From NCBI GenBank assembly GCA_003979345.1, contig RYVZ01000004.1:98282-162281 (forward strand): a stretch of 64,000 nt of DNA, in the 5' to 3' direction. The notes under the pieces are model-generated. The model did not search any database. It was not told the DNA's origin and saw nothing but the letters and a program-made list of their open reading frames with translations. Position 1 is the stretch's first letter. The number at the start of each line of letters is the position of its first letter. Below are positions 24,267-33,518 of the stretch, piece by piece. A program made the position numbers and the translations under genes. Source of the stretch: Lachnospiraceae bacterium. GTDB taxonomy: Bacteria > Bacillota > Clostridia > Lachnospirales > Lachnospiraceae.

Positions 24267-25175
24267 TCATAATATGGTCAGCAGATGCTTAAAATAATCC
24301 GGCAGCGGCGCATCGGTTTCGATGTACTCCCCGCTTCGCGGGTGTTCAAAACCCAGCAGCTTTGCATGCAGTGTCTGACCTTCTAAGCGAAACGGACATT
24401 TTTTATTCCCATATACCCCATCCCCCAAAAGAGGATGTCCGATACTTGCCATATGTACCCTGATCTGATGTGTCCGTCCCGTTTCCAACCGGCATTCCAC
24501 ATAAGTATAACCCTTTAATTGTTTCAGCACCCGGTAATGTGTAATGGCACGCTTTCCATTCTGAGACAGAACGGACATCTTTTTACGGTCGCCCGGATCC
24601 CTGCCGATCATGGTATCGATCACGCCCGACTCCTGCCTGAGCGTTCCGCAGCAGATCGCATGATACGCTCTCGTCACCCGGTGCTCTTTTAACTGTTCCG
24701 CAAGAGACAGATGCGCCGTATCGTTTTTGCAGACGATCACGGAGCCGGTCGTATCCTTATCGATACGATGCACAATACCGGGGCGAAGGACCCCGTTGAT
24801 TCCTGAAAGAGAATCGCCGCAATGATACATGACCGCATTTACGAGCGTACCGCTGTAATGTCCTGCGGCAGGATGAACCACCATCCCTTTCGGCTTATTT
24901 ACTACAAGTACGTCCTCGTCTTCATATAAAATATTAAGCGGGATCGGCTCTGGTTTTAAGTCCGGTTGTACACAGTCAGGAACACATATGACGATTTCGT
25001 CCCCCTCTGTCACACGGGCGCCGGGCTTCACGAATACAGATCCGATCTTAACGCCGCCCGCCCTGATCTGTTTCTGAATATACGAGCGGGATGCAAAATC
25101 CATCAGTTTTGTCAGCGCTTTATCCACCCGCTCTCCCTCAAGCTCTTCGGACACGGAAAAGCAATATTCTTTCAT
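24267..25175 (-). CDS. RluD-family pseudouridine synthase
   Basis: 302 residues. An N-terminal S4 RNA-binding domain (about 14-75, RVDKALTKLM) is followed by the catalytic domain, with the active-site aspartate in HRIDKDTTGSVIV. It isomerises uridines in 23S rRNA (RluD-type positions), though the exact site is not readable from sequence. The GRTHQIRVHMASIGHPLLGD block is standard for the family. Its start overlaps the lspA stop by 4 bases, a common clostridial arrangement lspA-rluD. Length is normal. Confidence 0.9.
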   Translation of the reverse strand: MKEYCFSVSEELEGERVDKALTKLMDFASRSYIQKQIRAGGVKIGSVFVKPGARVTEGDEIVICVPDCVQPDLKPEPIPLNILYEDEDVLVVNKPKGMVVHPAAGHYSGTLVNAVMYHCGDSLSGINGVLRPGIVHRIDKDTTGSVIVCKNDTAHLSLAEQLKEHRVTRAYHAICCGTLRQESGVIDTMIGRDPGDRKKMSVLSQNGKRAITHYRVLKQLKGYTYVECRLETGRTHQIRVHMASIGHPLLGDGVYGNKKCPFRLEGQTLHAKLLGFEHPRSGEYIETDAPLPDYFKHLLTIL

Positions 25176-25741
25176 TCCGGATGATCCTCTTTTACAGCTT
25201 TCTTAACCGATTCTTCTTTGACTTCACGATATTTTTTCGGTCGGACACTCAAAAAACGAAGTTCTTCATCCTTGTATACAAATAAAAGAAAAATCGCAAG
25301 CAATATGGTAGCACAGGTTACATAAATATCCGCTACGTTAAAGATTGGAAAGTGTATCAATACAAAATACAGGAAATCTACTACATAGTCATAGCGAAAA
25401 CGGTCGATCATATTGCCGACTGCCCCGGCAGCGATCAGAACGCAGAACAGATTCATGCTCCGGTATCTCTTCCGGTCAGGCATACGAAACAGTACATAAC
25501 AGATTGCTGCAAGGATGACCACTGCTATAAAAATGAAAAAAAATTTCTGGTTTTGCAGCATGCCAAACGCCGCCCCGCGGTTTTCCAGATAATGCAGTTC
25601 AAATACGCCGTTTATGACCGGCACCGGTGCCCGATCCTTTAAGTTCAGGACCGCAAGATATTTTGTTCCCTGATCAATAAATACCAGCAGGATAAATAAA
25701 ACAAAATCAAATACCAGCCGGATGATTTTCTTTTTACTCAT
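25172..25741 (-). CDS. lspA: Lipoprotein signal peptidase
   Basis: 189 residues with four membrane segments and the two family boxes: VFELHYLENRGAAFGML and AAGAVGNMIDRFRYDYVVDFL (the catalytic aspartates are in NMIDR and VVDF). It removes signal peptides from diacylglyceryl-modified prolipoproteins. The C-terminus carries an extra basic, Lys/Glu-rich tail. It overlaps aroB by 4 bases and rluD by 4 bases, so the three form one transcript. Confidence 0.93.
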   Translation of the reverse strand: MSKKKIIRLVFDFVLFILLVFIDQGTKYLAVLNLKDRAPVPVINGVFELHYLENRGAAFGMLQNQKFFFIFIAVVILAAICYVLFRMPDRKRYRSMNLFCVLIAAGAVGNMIDRFRYDYVVDFLYFVLIHFPIFNVADIYVTCATILLAIFLLFVYKDEELRFLSVRPKKYREVKEESVKKAVKEDHPE

Positions 25742-26859
25742 GCACGTTCATCCTCTTCATCAAAATAAATTTCCCGGACCGCGTCGAGCATTTCCTGCTC
25801 TGTGACACTTGTGTCGATCAGGGCTTTTCCAATCTTCTTCAAAAGGATGAAACGGATCGTTCCGTGTTCCATTTTCTTATCAGACTTGGTAAGCGCTACG
25901 ATCTTTTCCGGTTCAATATGGTCAATGCTGATCGGCAGATTAAACGGTACAAGCATATCGCGAATCTCATAATACTCTTCCATGGACAGCAGTTCGCGCT
26001 TCCATGAGATATATGCTGCCGCAACAAAGCCGAGAGAGATACTCTCGCCATGCGACAATTCAAAATCCTTATATTTTTCAATAGCATGCCCAATCGTATG
26101 ACCAAAATTCAGGAGCGCACGATCCCCTTTTTCCAACGGATCTTTCTCGACAACCAGCTTCTTTATGGCACAGCTCCTCATGACCATCTCTTTGAGCGTC
26201 TCTGTATCCCTGTCATGGATCTCATACATATGATCAAGAAGCCACTCATAAAACAATGCATCCTTGATCAGTCCATGCTTCATGACTTCTGCAAATCCCG
26301 AGTAAAACTGTCTTTCATCAAGTGTTTTTAACGTTTCGATATTCATATAGACTAAACGCGGCATATAAAATGCGCCAACCATATTTTTGTATCCGTCAAA
26401 GTCTACACCCGTTTTACCGCCGATGGAACTGTCGGACTGTGCGATCAAGGTCGTCGGTATCTGGACAAAATCAATGCCGCGCAGAAATGTCGCTGCCGCA
26501 TAACCCGTAATATCACCCACAACTCCGCCGCCAAGCGCGATCAACATATCGGCCCTGTCATAATGCTGCATGATCAAAAAAGTATACAAATCGCGTACCG
26601 TATCTAATGTCTTATACTTCTCCCCTTCCGGAAATGAGAACACATCCACCTGTTTTGCATGCGGGCAAAGCAGATTTTCAAGCGTATCGGCATATAATTC
26701 CCTGACATGAGAATCCGTAATGATACAGAGTCTGCGTGAAGAGATCCCCATACCCGCAAGTTCTTCGGGAAGTGCCGCAAAATCTGTTGCATAAACAATG
26801 TCATACGCGGGTTTTTTATTCATCATAACTGTAACCCGTTGTTCCATATCTGTGTTCAT
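25738..26859 (-). CDS. aroB: 3-dehydroquinate synthase
   Basis: About 373 residues of the shikimate-pathway enzyme that converts DAHP to 3-dehydroquinate using NAD and a divalent metal. Family motifs present: ALGGGVVGDITGYAAATFLRGI, PTTLIAQSDSSIGGKTG and the metal-binding HGLIKDA / NFGHTIGHAIE / SHGESI. I set the start at 26859, where AAGGAG lies seven bases upstream; the 10-residue longer frame overlaps it. It heads the aroB-lspA-rluD transcript. Confidence 0.93.
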   Translation of the reverse strand: MNTDMEQRVTVMMNKKPAYDIVYATDFAALPEELAGMGISSRRLCIITDSHVRELYADTLENLLCPHAKQVDVFSFPEGEKYKTLDTVRDLYTFLIMQHYDRADMLIALGGGVVGDITGYAAATFLRGIDFVQIPTTLIAQSDSSIGGKTGVDFDGYKNMVGAFYMPRLVYMNIETLKTLDERQFYSGFAEVMKHGLIKDALFYEWLLDHMYEIHDRDTETLKEMVMRSCAIKKLVVEKDPLEKGDRALLNFGHTIGHAIEKYKDFELSHGESISLGFVAAAYISWKRELLSMEEYYEIRDMLVPFNLPISIDHIEPEKIVALTKSDKKMEHGTIRFILLKKIGKALIDTSVTEQEMLDAVREIYFDEEDERA

Positions 26860-26981
26860 CCTTATACTCCTTTGTACGCCCAAGCGCATATCAATCTATA
26901 TCGGAAGCTTGTTAGATACTATTTATATCAATTTTTGATTTTCTGCATACTTTTACTATCTGTTTGAATACATTTGATTCA

Positions 26982-27022
26982 AAAAACTTCCCGCTTCCGA
27001 TGTACGTCTTCGGGAAGTTTTT
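26982..27022 (-). terminator. Terminator after sepF
   Basis: AAAAACTTCCCG (26982-26993) pairs perfectly with CGGGAAGTTTTT (27011-27022) around a 17-base loop, ending in a T-run on the minus strand. It closes the cell-envelope supercluster and separates it from aroB. Confidence 0.85.
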
Positions 27023-27066
27023 ATTTTCGTGTTCAGTTTCATTTTCTAATACGTCTCACAAGACCG

Positions 27067-27585
27067 TTACTTATTTCTGATCGGTACGTCGAAAGAGCCA
27101 CTCAATATCTCTTGAAAATCCCCTGATATATCCACGCTCGCCGGCGTGATGATAAATATATAGTGTGATATTTTCTGAAGGTTGCCCTTGATCGCATAAG
27201 TCGATCCCGATGTAAAATCGATAATGCGCTGGGCAACATCAACATCTAACCCTTCTAAATTCAATACGACTGTTCTGTTTGATAAAAGCGTATCGGTGAT
27301 CTCCCGCGCTTCCTCTACGGTAGTCGGCTTAATGACGCACACTTCCATCCCGTTTCCCTGAGAGCGTCTTGTCTGTTTCATCGGTGTTACCTTTGACACA
27401 GGCTTTTTCGGTGGTTTTTCCTCATAATCACTCTCGTCATAATCGCGTTCCCGCTCACGTTCCCGATAACTGTTCCTCTGCGGTTTCTCCTCTACAGGTT
27501 CGTCGCTCTCGTAATCATCATAGTAATCGTCCTCATCTTCCGGATTGAGCTTCATCGCGTTAATAAACTTGTCCATAACACCCAT
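27067..27585 (-). CDS. sepF: Cell division protein SepF
   Basis: 172 residues. A short amphipathic N-terminus (MDKFINAMKL), the membrane anchor in this family, is followed by an acidic/basic low-complexity linker (about 20-75) and the C-terminal SepF core beginning EVCVIKPTTVEEAREI and including NLEGLDVDVAQRIIDF and the final TPASVDISGDF. SepF polymerises and tethers FtsZ to the membrane at the division site. It is the last gene of the run, directly ahead of the terminator. In many Firmicutes sepF lies beside ylmE/ylmG/divIVA; those are not here. Confidence 0.92.
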   Translation of the reverse strand: MGVMDKFINAMKLNPEDEDDYYDDYESDEPVEEKPQRNSYRERERERDYDESDYEEKPPKKPVSKVTPMKQTRRSQGNGMEVCVIKPTTVEEAREITDTLLSNRTVVLNLEGLDVDVAQRIIDFTSGSTYAIKGNLQKISHYIFIITPASVDISGDFQEILSGSFDVPIRNK

Positions 27586-27662
27586 ATCAGTACCTGTGCC
27601 TTTCCATCACTAATTTCATTATCATTGTTTTTTGTCTCTCTGTCAACATATAAAATAAATAT

Positions 27663-29045
27663 TTAATGAGTAAAGTCATCTTCTAGCACTGCAGACGCGT
27701 CTAATACAATATGATCATACACGCATAAGCCGTAAGTTGTGTTGGATTTTACGATCGCATAATCCTCGTTTTGATAAAGAATACTGATCTGCCTGAAATC
27801 GGCATAGCCCTTGTTGATATTGTATACGCCACGCAATGTTGCTTTTGTACCGACCGTAAACGTCTCCTCCGAGTCTTCCTTTTGCAGCACGTCTCCGCCG
27901 CGCAGCAGATCTTCTCCAATATACAGATTTCCTTCGCTTTCGTTGTAAACGGTAACAGGAACGCTCTCCCAGCTCAGCCCGCCGTCCTCTGTATAGATCT
28001 GTCTAGAGACAAATCGTGATTTTCCGCTATCCGCTGTATATACATATTCGGCGGGAATCAGATAAAACTCCCGTTCTACAATGGATGATACCGGTATCTT
28101 TAGTCCTTTCTCTTCCTCCATGATTAATTCTATTTCGATAAAACGCTCCATGCAATAAGTCAGCATGGACGTATGAAAACCAAGTACGCCATAAACGCCA
28201 TCCGGAAGATGCAGGATCTCAAGCGAAGCCCACGACTGCGTCTGATCCTTTAAGAATTTGACCTGTACATAGCTCTCATCGGCAAGAGCCCGCTCCTGCT
28301 CCTCATCAAGAGGTATGACGATCGACCAGTTTTCCGAGGTACAAAGCTTATATGCCTCATCTCCCTGCGAAAGAAGTTCATTATTTGCAAGTCCTTTTTT
28401 TTCATACAGGTTCTGATCAAACCGTTCTTTTGTGATTTCCGTTGGTGTTAAGTTCTCATATCCGTCTACGGAGTAAATGACGGCTCCGGGTTCCGGCGCA
28501 TAGTAAAGATGCACGGAACCTGCAATACCTGTATCGTTGATATTGCCGATATTCTCAAGCGTATTTGCCGTTGCAAGCCGCATGACGGCGCCGTTCATCA
28601 CATGCTTAAAATCATAAGCCGAATAAAACGAGCGGTCATGAAAACTGCCGGCAAACGATATGCATTCCTGTCGTAGCTGCAATAATTCCGCGTCGTTTAA
28701 GGTGTTTTCCTCTCTTTCCGGAGACATCAGCTCTGCAAGCCGTCCGCTGCCGTCAATCGTGTAAACAAGCTGATTTGCACCTATTTTCTCTCCCTCTCCC
28801 GCAAAGTAATTCACATATCCGTCACCGGCAGAATAAATAACCTGTTCTTCCCTGATCGCAATTCCCGTATAGAGATTGCTAGTTGAAAGAGAACCCATCG
28901 TGACTTCATAGCCTGCAATGTGTTCTGTTCGGAAATAGGTGATGATACAGACGATGATATAGATAAAAATAAACCCAAATATGATCATCCCAATATTCAG
29001 ATTCACAGGTTTTCGATATCTTACTACTTTTCCGGATTTCGCCAT
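27663..29045 (-). CDS. HlyD-like membrane-anchored protein
   Basis: About 460 residues. A basic N-terminus (KVVRYRKPVNLN) precedes one membrane segment (about 22-42). The extracellular remainder shows a HlyD/biotinyl-lipoyl-like part (AIREEQVIYSAGDGYVNYFAGEGEKIGANQLVYTID) and beta-rich later segments. Such proteins sit beside sepF in Lachnospiraceae genomes as far as I recall and are annotated as HlyD-family adaptor-like, but no exporter is nearby, so an envelope or division role is a reasonable guess. I start at 29045 (MAKSGK, preceded by GGGGAAAT). Confidence 0.7.
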   Translation of the reverse strand: MAKSGKVVRYRKPVNLNIGMIIFGFIFIYIIVCIITYFRTEHIAGYEVTMGSLSTSNLYTGIAIREEQVIYSAGDGYVNYFAGEGEKIGANQLVYTIDGSGRLAELMSPEREENTLNDAELLQLRQECISFAGSFHDRSFYSAYDFKHVMNGAVMRLATANTLENIGNINDTGIAGSVHLYYAPEPGAVIYSVDGYENLTPTEITKERFDQNLYEKKGLANNELLSQGDEAYKLCTSENWSIVIPLDEEQERALADESYVQVKFLKDQTQSWASLEILHLPDGVYGVLGFHTSMLTYCMERFIEIELIMEEEKGLKIPVSSIVEREFYLIPAEYVYTADSGKSRFVSRQIYTEDGGLSWESVPVTVYNESEGNLYIGEDLLRGGDVLQKEDSEETFTVGTKATLRGVYNINKGYADFRQISILYQNEDYAIVKSNTTYGLCVYDHIVLDASAVLEDDFTH

Positions 29046-29081
29046 TATTTCCCCAATCCTCATTTATTTACACAAGTCGTG

Positions 29082-30077
29082 TTACTGACCGTATATTTCT
29101 TTTAAAAGAGCATTCATCTTTTCATAAAGGGCAGCGCGTTCCCTTGCACGCATGATCACCGCTATATACTGGTTGCCGGAAGTATCTTTTACAAGAAGAA
29201 TCAGGCAGTTTCCCGCCGCGTTCGTGGTACCTGTCTTTCCGCCAAGTATCGTAATATTACCGGGCACCGGATAATTGCCTGTCTGATACTGAATCGTCGA
29301 TCTGACTGTGGCTTCGCAGGGCGTTCCCTCCGCATTCGTATACACGGTCGTATAGGAGTCCATGGCGATGATCTGCTTAAATTCCTCATACTGCAACGTC
29401 TCCTGAAAAATCAAATACATGTCGTAAGCAGTTGTGTAATGTTCTTCGTCATGCAGACCATGCGGATTTGTAAAATGGGAATTGGTCGCACCAATGCGTA
29501 CCGCCTCCGTGTTCATAAGCTCCGCAAAGCCCTCCACACTTCCGGCAATGTGCTCGGCGATCATAATGCCGATATCGTTTGCAGATTTGATCAGCAAAAT
29601 ATGCAGCGCCTGATCCAGCGTCATCCGGTCCCCTGCCTGAATTCCAAATGTCTGTACCCCGTATTCATCGATCACTGCATTTTCCGAAGCCACCAGCATA
29701 TCGTCCAGATTGCCATATTTCAGTGCGACAAGCGCAGTCATCACCTTCGTCATACTTGCAGGATACAGTTTGCCGTGGATGTTGTTTGCATAGATCACAC
29801 GGGACTGGTTCAGATCAAACAAGCCCGCTGATCCGATATCGTCAGGAACAAACGTCGTATTCTCTGTCACACTCCCCGCAGTCACACATAATCCGGCGGC
29901 AAACGATTCGGCGACCGCATAGCGGTCATTCGTCACAACACGAAAACTGCTGACCGGATAATCAGGATCATACACCATGTCATATGGCAGCTCCCCGCAT
30001 CCCGTCAGCAAGATCAGCAGGCATAAAGCAACTGCGAGCATACTTCTTTTTTTATTTGTATATTTCACGCCACTCAA
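29082..30077 (-). CDS. D-alanyl-D-alanine carboxypeptidase, lipoprotein form
   Basis: 331 residues of the S11/PBP5-like family. The catalytic triads are visible: ASMTKVMTA (SxxK), SAND (SxN) and GGKTGTT (KTG). It trims the terminal D-Ala from peptidoglycan stem peptides. The N-terminus has a lipobox, LLTGCG, so it is probably a membrane-anchored lipoprotein on the outer face, unlike PBP5 with its C-terminal anchor. The start is not settled: a TTG at 30077 close behind AGAGGAG or the GTG nine bases on. It overlaps the end of mgsA by about 26 bases. Confidence 0.88.
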   Translation of the reverse strand: MSGVKYTNKKRSMLAVALCLLILLTGCGELPYDMVYDPDYPVSSFRVVTNDRYAVAESFAAGLCVTAGSVTENTTFVPDDIGSAGLFDLNQSRVIYANNIHGKLYPASMTKVMTALVALKYGNLDDMLVASENAVIDEYGVQTFGIQAGDRMTLDQALHILLIKSANDIGIMIAEHIAGSVEGFAELMNTEAVRIGATNSHFTNPHGLHDEEHYTTAYDMYLIFQETLQYEEFKQIIAMDSYTTVYTNAEGTPCEATVRSTIQYQTGNYPVPGNITILGGKTGTTNAAGNCLILLVKDTSGNQYIAVIMRARERAALYEKMNALLKEIYGQ

Positions 30078-30447
30078 GGTCTCCTCTGTCTAATGACTTG
30101 ATCAACAGCTCCGCTGTCGCTAAGTTCGTCGCCAACGGTATGTTGTAAGTATCGCACAGCTTGACAACATTATTGACGTCAGGCTCATGAGGTTTTGCAG
30201 AAAGCGGATCCCTAAGGAAAATCGCCAGATCGATCTGATTATGTTCGATCTGTGCCCCGATCTGCTGCTCACCGCCTAAATGCCCTGCAAGATATTTGTG
30301 AATGCTTAAATTAGTAGCCTCTGCGATCAAACGTCCAGTCGTTCCGGTCGCATACAGCTCATGCTTACTTAAAATCCCGCGATACGCAATGCAGAAATTC
30401 TGCATCAGCTTTTTTTTCGCATCATGTGCAATCAATGCAATATTCAT
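30052..30447 (-). CDS. mgsA: Methylglyoxal synthase
   Basis: 131 residues beginning MNIALIAHDAKKKLM, the family start, with the substrate-binding segments TGTTGRLI, GHLGGEQQIGA and FLRDPLSAKPHEPDVNNVV. It converts dihydroxyacetone phosphate to methylglyoxal, a bypass of lower glycolysis under phosphate limitation. A GTG at 30462 would add five residues, but the family normally starts at this ATG. Its position between rodA and a carboxypeptidase, inside the cell-shape cluster, is seen in clostridia and may simply be ancestral. Confidence 0.93.
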   Translation of the reverse strand: MNIALIAHDAKKKLMQNFCIAYRGILSKHELYATGTTGRLIAEATNLSIHKYLAGHLGGEQQIGAQIEHNQIDLAIFLRDPLSAKPHEPDVNNVVKLCDTYNIPLATNLATAELLIKSLDRGDLEWREIYK

Positions 30448-30468
30448 CTGTCCCACACACACCTTCTC

Positions 30469-31578
30469 TTAGTATTTTTTTTCGCATTGCAGTCTTACAT
30501 TTAAGACAAAACCGATCCCCATATACAAACAAAGAAGTGAAGTCAGACCGTTGCTGACAAACGGCAACGGAATTCCCGTATTGGGAAATAAGCCCGTCGC
30601 TACGGAAATATTCGTAAAGCTTTGAAAACCAATGATGATACCGACGCCCGCACAGATCAGGCTCCCCGCCATATCTTTCGCTTTTCTGCCCGTATTAAAA
30701 CACATCAGGGAAATCCCGAATAACAAAAGAACTGTGGAGGTACTGCCGACAAATCCAAGTTCTTCCCCGACAACGGCAAAAATGAAATCGGTTTCCGTCT
30801 TCGAAATAAAATTTCCGCTTTTTACGGATCCAATGGATGTACTGTTCAGACCCTTTCCCATCAACTGCCCCGAACCGATTGCCATGATCGAATTCTGCTG
30901 CTGATAGCCTTCTGCATTCTCGTATTCATCCGGATACAGCCATGCAAGGATCCGCGTCTGTTGAAAATCACGGATCAGTTTCTGGTCAGGCTGCAGAATC
31001 AACATAAAAAGGATCACGAACGTCGGGATCACGACCGCCGCCACGCCCGCAATGATCTTCCAGCTCAATCCCCCAACAAAGAGCAGGACGACAAAAACCA
31101 CGACAATGACAATGCTTGTTGACATGTCTGGCTGCAAATAGACAAGCGCAAGAGGCGGTATGAACAGCAGGATCATCGTAACAAGCGTTTTTAGTCTGTT
31201 CAACTTCTCCTTATGTATCATGATATACTGTGCATAAAATAAAATCAATAAAATTTTCGCAAGTTCAGACGGTTGAAATTGAATTCCCAGGATCGTCACC
31301 CATCTCTGTGCGCCGCCGGCGTCACTGCCGATCAGACGCACAAGCAGCAGAAATACAAGATTCAATCCGTAAATCACCCAATAAAATTTCAAAAAGAATC
31401 CATAATCAAACAGAGAGATGACAAGCATGATAAAAAAACCCAAGATAACCCCCATCATCTGCTTGTTCTGCAGGGATTCCTTCGCACTTCCGATTGCCAG
31501 TACGCCGATAATGGATACGGCGACCACAAATATGACAAGCAAAAAATTGTAATCCCTTACGCGGTACTTCTTTTTCAT
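30469..31578 (-). CDS. rodA: Rod-shape-determining SEDS protein RodA
   Basis: 369 residues with about ten membrane segments. The SEDS signature is visible in IGSDAGGAQRWVTILGIQFQPSELAKI and the later FPNTGIPLPFVSNGLTSLL. SEDS proteins polymerise lipid II into glycan strands in partnership with a class B PBP; the PBP2 gene (33519-36374) and mreBCD upstream in the same run make RodA more likely than FtsW. The length is standard. Confidence 0.9.
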   Translation of the reverse strand: MKKKYRVRDYNFLLVIFVVAVSIIGVLAIGSAKESLQNKQMMGVILGFFIMLVISLFDYGFFLKFYWVIYGLNLVFLLLVRLIGSDAGGAQRWVTILGIQFQPSELAKILLILFYAQYIMIHKEKLNRLKTLVTMILLFIPPLALVYLQPDMSTSIVIVVVFVVLLFVGGLSWKIIAGVAAVVIPTFVILFMLILQPDQKLIRDFQQTRILAWLYPDEYENAEGYQQQNSIMAIGSGQLMGKGLNSTSIGSVKSGNFISKTETDFIFAVVGEELGFVGSTSTVLLLFGISLMCFNTGRKAKDMAGSLICAGVGIIIGFQSFTNISVATGLFPNTGIPLPFVSNGLTSLLCLYMGIGFVLNVRLQCEKKY

Positions 31579-31604
31579 GCATTTCCTCTCCGATCATCCT
31601 ATGA

Positions 31605-31880
31605 TCATGATATTCCGTGCTTTCCGATCTCCAAAATCGGCATATTGATATAAAGCACGGGCTTTCTTTCTGAACGGCGTCCGTTTCCGTCCGTCTGTCC
31701 AATCTGTACTTCCATCTGTTGTTCATCGATCTTCATATACTTAGAGATCACCTTAGAGATATCATTTTTTAGTAATTCCATCATTTGAGGAGAACAATTT
31801 ACGCGGTCTGAGATCAACAGGATCTTCAAACGTCCTTTTGCGATCGTACGTGTTTTTTTGTGGCGAAACAGTATCCTCAT
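31605..31880 (-). CDS. minE: Cell division topological specificity factor MinE
   Basis: 91 residues. The N-terminal part (about 1-30) contains the MinD-binding/membrane segment (IAKGRLKILLISDR) and the C-terminal part is the dimerising topological-specificity domain. MinE stimulates the ATPase of MinD and drives Min oscillation or positioning. Its start overlaps the minD stop by 4 bases (translational coupling). The presence of MinE, in place of DivIVA/MinJ, is typical for clostridia. Confidence 0.93.
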   Translation of the reverse strand: MRILFRHKKTRTIAKGRLKILLISDRVNCSPQMMELLKNDISKVISKYMKIDEQQMEVQIGQTDGNGRRSERKPVLYINMPILEIGKHGIS

Positions 31881-32683
31881 AGCTTCGCCCCCTGACTTTT
31901 TCGAAATACGCCGCTAAGCTTTGATAAGACATGGCGCCCGCTGTCAAAGTTTAGAAGCGGCACATCCTCTCCGACAAGTCTTGCACAGATATTGCGGTAC
32001 GCACGCCCCGCCATGGTTGCAGTCCCGACAAGCGGCTCTCCCTGATTCGTCGCGATCACGACATTTTCATCATCCGGAACAGCACCCAAAAGAGGAAGTG
32101 CAAGAATGTCGATGACGTCGTCAACACTCATCATATTCCCGCGGCGCACCATTTCCGGGCGGACGCGGTTTACGATACATTCCATCTTTGCGATCTCATG
32201 AGCCTCCAAAAGCCCGATCACTCTGTCTGCATCCCTGATGGCGGATACTTCGGGCGTTGTGACGATCACCGCATGATCTGCAGCTGCGATCGCGTTCTGG
32301 AATCCCTGCTCGATTCCTGCCGGACAGTCCAATATAATAAAATCAAACTGATCTCTCAGAAATGAGATCATTTTTATCATCTGTCCGGGCGTTACTGCCG
32401 TCTTATCCCTCGTCTGTGCCGACGGCATCAAAAACAATCCCGGATACCGCTTGTCCTTGATGAGTGCCTGCTTGATACGGCAGGTTCCTTCTATGACATC
32501 TACCAGATTATATACGATACGGTTTTCAAGTCCCATCACAACATCCAGATTGCGCAATCCGATATCGGTATCGATCAGGACGACCTTTTTACCAAGCGCT
32601 GCAAGACCGGTTCCAATGTTTGCTGATGTTGTGGTCTTTCCAACACCGCCTTTTCCTGACGTAATGACAATTACTTCGCTCAT
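31877..32683 (-). CDS. minD: Septum site-determining protein MinD
   Basis: 268 residues of the ParA/MinD ATPase family. The deviant Walker A is GKGGVGKTTTSAN, followed by LIDTDIGLRNLDVVMGLEN, which is typical of MinD. The C-terminus (LSKLSGVFRKSQGAKL) can form the amphipathic membrane-targeting helix. It recruits MinC and MinE to the membrane to block polar division. GGAGG precedes the ATG. Confidence 0.95.
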   Translation of the reverse strand: MSEVIVITSGKGGVGKTTTSANIGTGLAALGKKVVLIDTDIGLRNLDVVMGLENRIVYNLVDVIEGTCRIKQALIKDKRYPGLFLMPSAQTRDKTAVTPGQMIKMISFLRDQFDFIILDCPAGIEQGFQNAIAAADHAVIVTTPEVSAIRDADRVIGLLEAHEIAKMECIVNRVRPEMVRRGNMMSVDDVIDILALPLLGAVPDDENVVIATNQGEPLVGTATMAGRAYRNICARLVGEDVPLLNFDSGRHVLSKLSGVFRKSQGAKL

Positions 32684-32734
32684 ACTATATCCTCCGTTTT
32701 GATTGAAATAGTTGTCCCCTAAATGTGTCAGGCG

Positions 32735-33427
32735 TTAAAACAGTTCCAAGCCGGAATCATTTAGTAATTCTTTTGTAAGCAGTTCCCTGACTACTTCGTG
32801 GTTTTTTACAACCGCGATCTGCGGCTGCTTTTTGGGCCGCGAAAACCATTTACCCTTTTGTCCTTCCGTCCTTTCACTCTTGCAGCCGGCAATTGTGATC
32901 TGTTCTGTCTCCATGATCAGTGCCGCAACATAATGATTTTCATTTGTATCTGTTCCTGCATATGCCTCTCCGTACAATCCTCCCAGCACAATGATATTTC
33001 TTGCTGAGATCACACGACAGTCCTCTCCGACGTCTCCGATCACGAGAATTGTCTTTTTGTTATTTTCCAACACCTCCCCGTCAGTCAGGCTGCCCCTATG
33101 TATGAGATAGGGTTCCTCTGCAGCACGCGGTTCCGCTTTCTGCAGAGCGCGCACATAAAATTCGTCTCCCCGGCCATTTCTCTCAACGACACAGACAATG
33201 GCCGGTCCCCCATGCAGTGCCAGCGCCTGGATCAGCTGACGCTCCTCCTGCGGGGTGACTCTTCTGTCCTCAATGGATAACGCAAGTCTCGCCCCCTGAA
33301 AGAATCCGGAGGCATCCTTCAACTTCTCTTCAAGTTCCTCAAGAATATCCGTAAACGGCGCATCGGCATCTAAATGCAATGCGATGCCGTGCGGGTAACT
33401 TTTAATCATGACTAAAGGATTATTCAA
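32735..33427 (-). CDS. minC: Septum site-determining protein MinC
   Basis: About 230 residues. The N-terminal FtsZ-inhibiting domain reads KSYPHGIALHLDADAPFTDIL. The C-terminal beta-helix domain has VIGDVGEDCRVISARNIIVLGGLYGEAYAG, with the GxxxxGARVxAxGDIxVxGxLxG-like pattern of MinC. It blocks FtsZ assembly when bound to MinD. I place the start at a TTG (33427), with GGAG about 12 bases upstream; the ATG at 33409 (MIKSYPHG) and the TTG at 33454 are alternatives. Function is not in doubt. Confidence 0.9.
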   Translation of the reverse strand: MNNPLVMIKSYPHGIALHLDADAPFTDILEELEEKLKDASGFFQGARLALSIEDRRVTPQEERQLIQALALHGGPAIVCVVERNGRGDEFYVRALQKAEPRAAEEPYLIHRGSLTDGEVLENNKKTILVIGDVGEDCRVISARNIIVLGGLYGEAYAGTDTNENHYVAALIMETEQITIAGCKSERTEGQKGKWFSRPKKQPQIAVVKNHEVVRELLTKELLNDSGLELF

Positions 33428-33518
33428 TCTGTTTTCACACTCCTCTCTGCACAAGCCGAAAATTGACTCCTCTCATCAGAACACATAGCATCCAAAAAAA
33501 TCGCTTCTGCGCCGATGC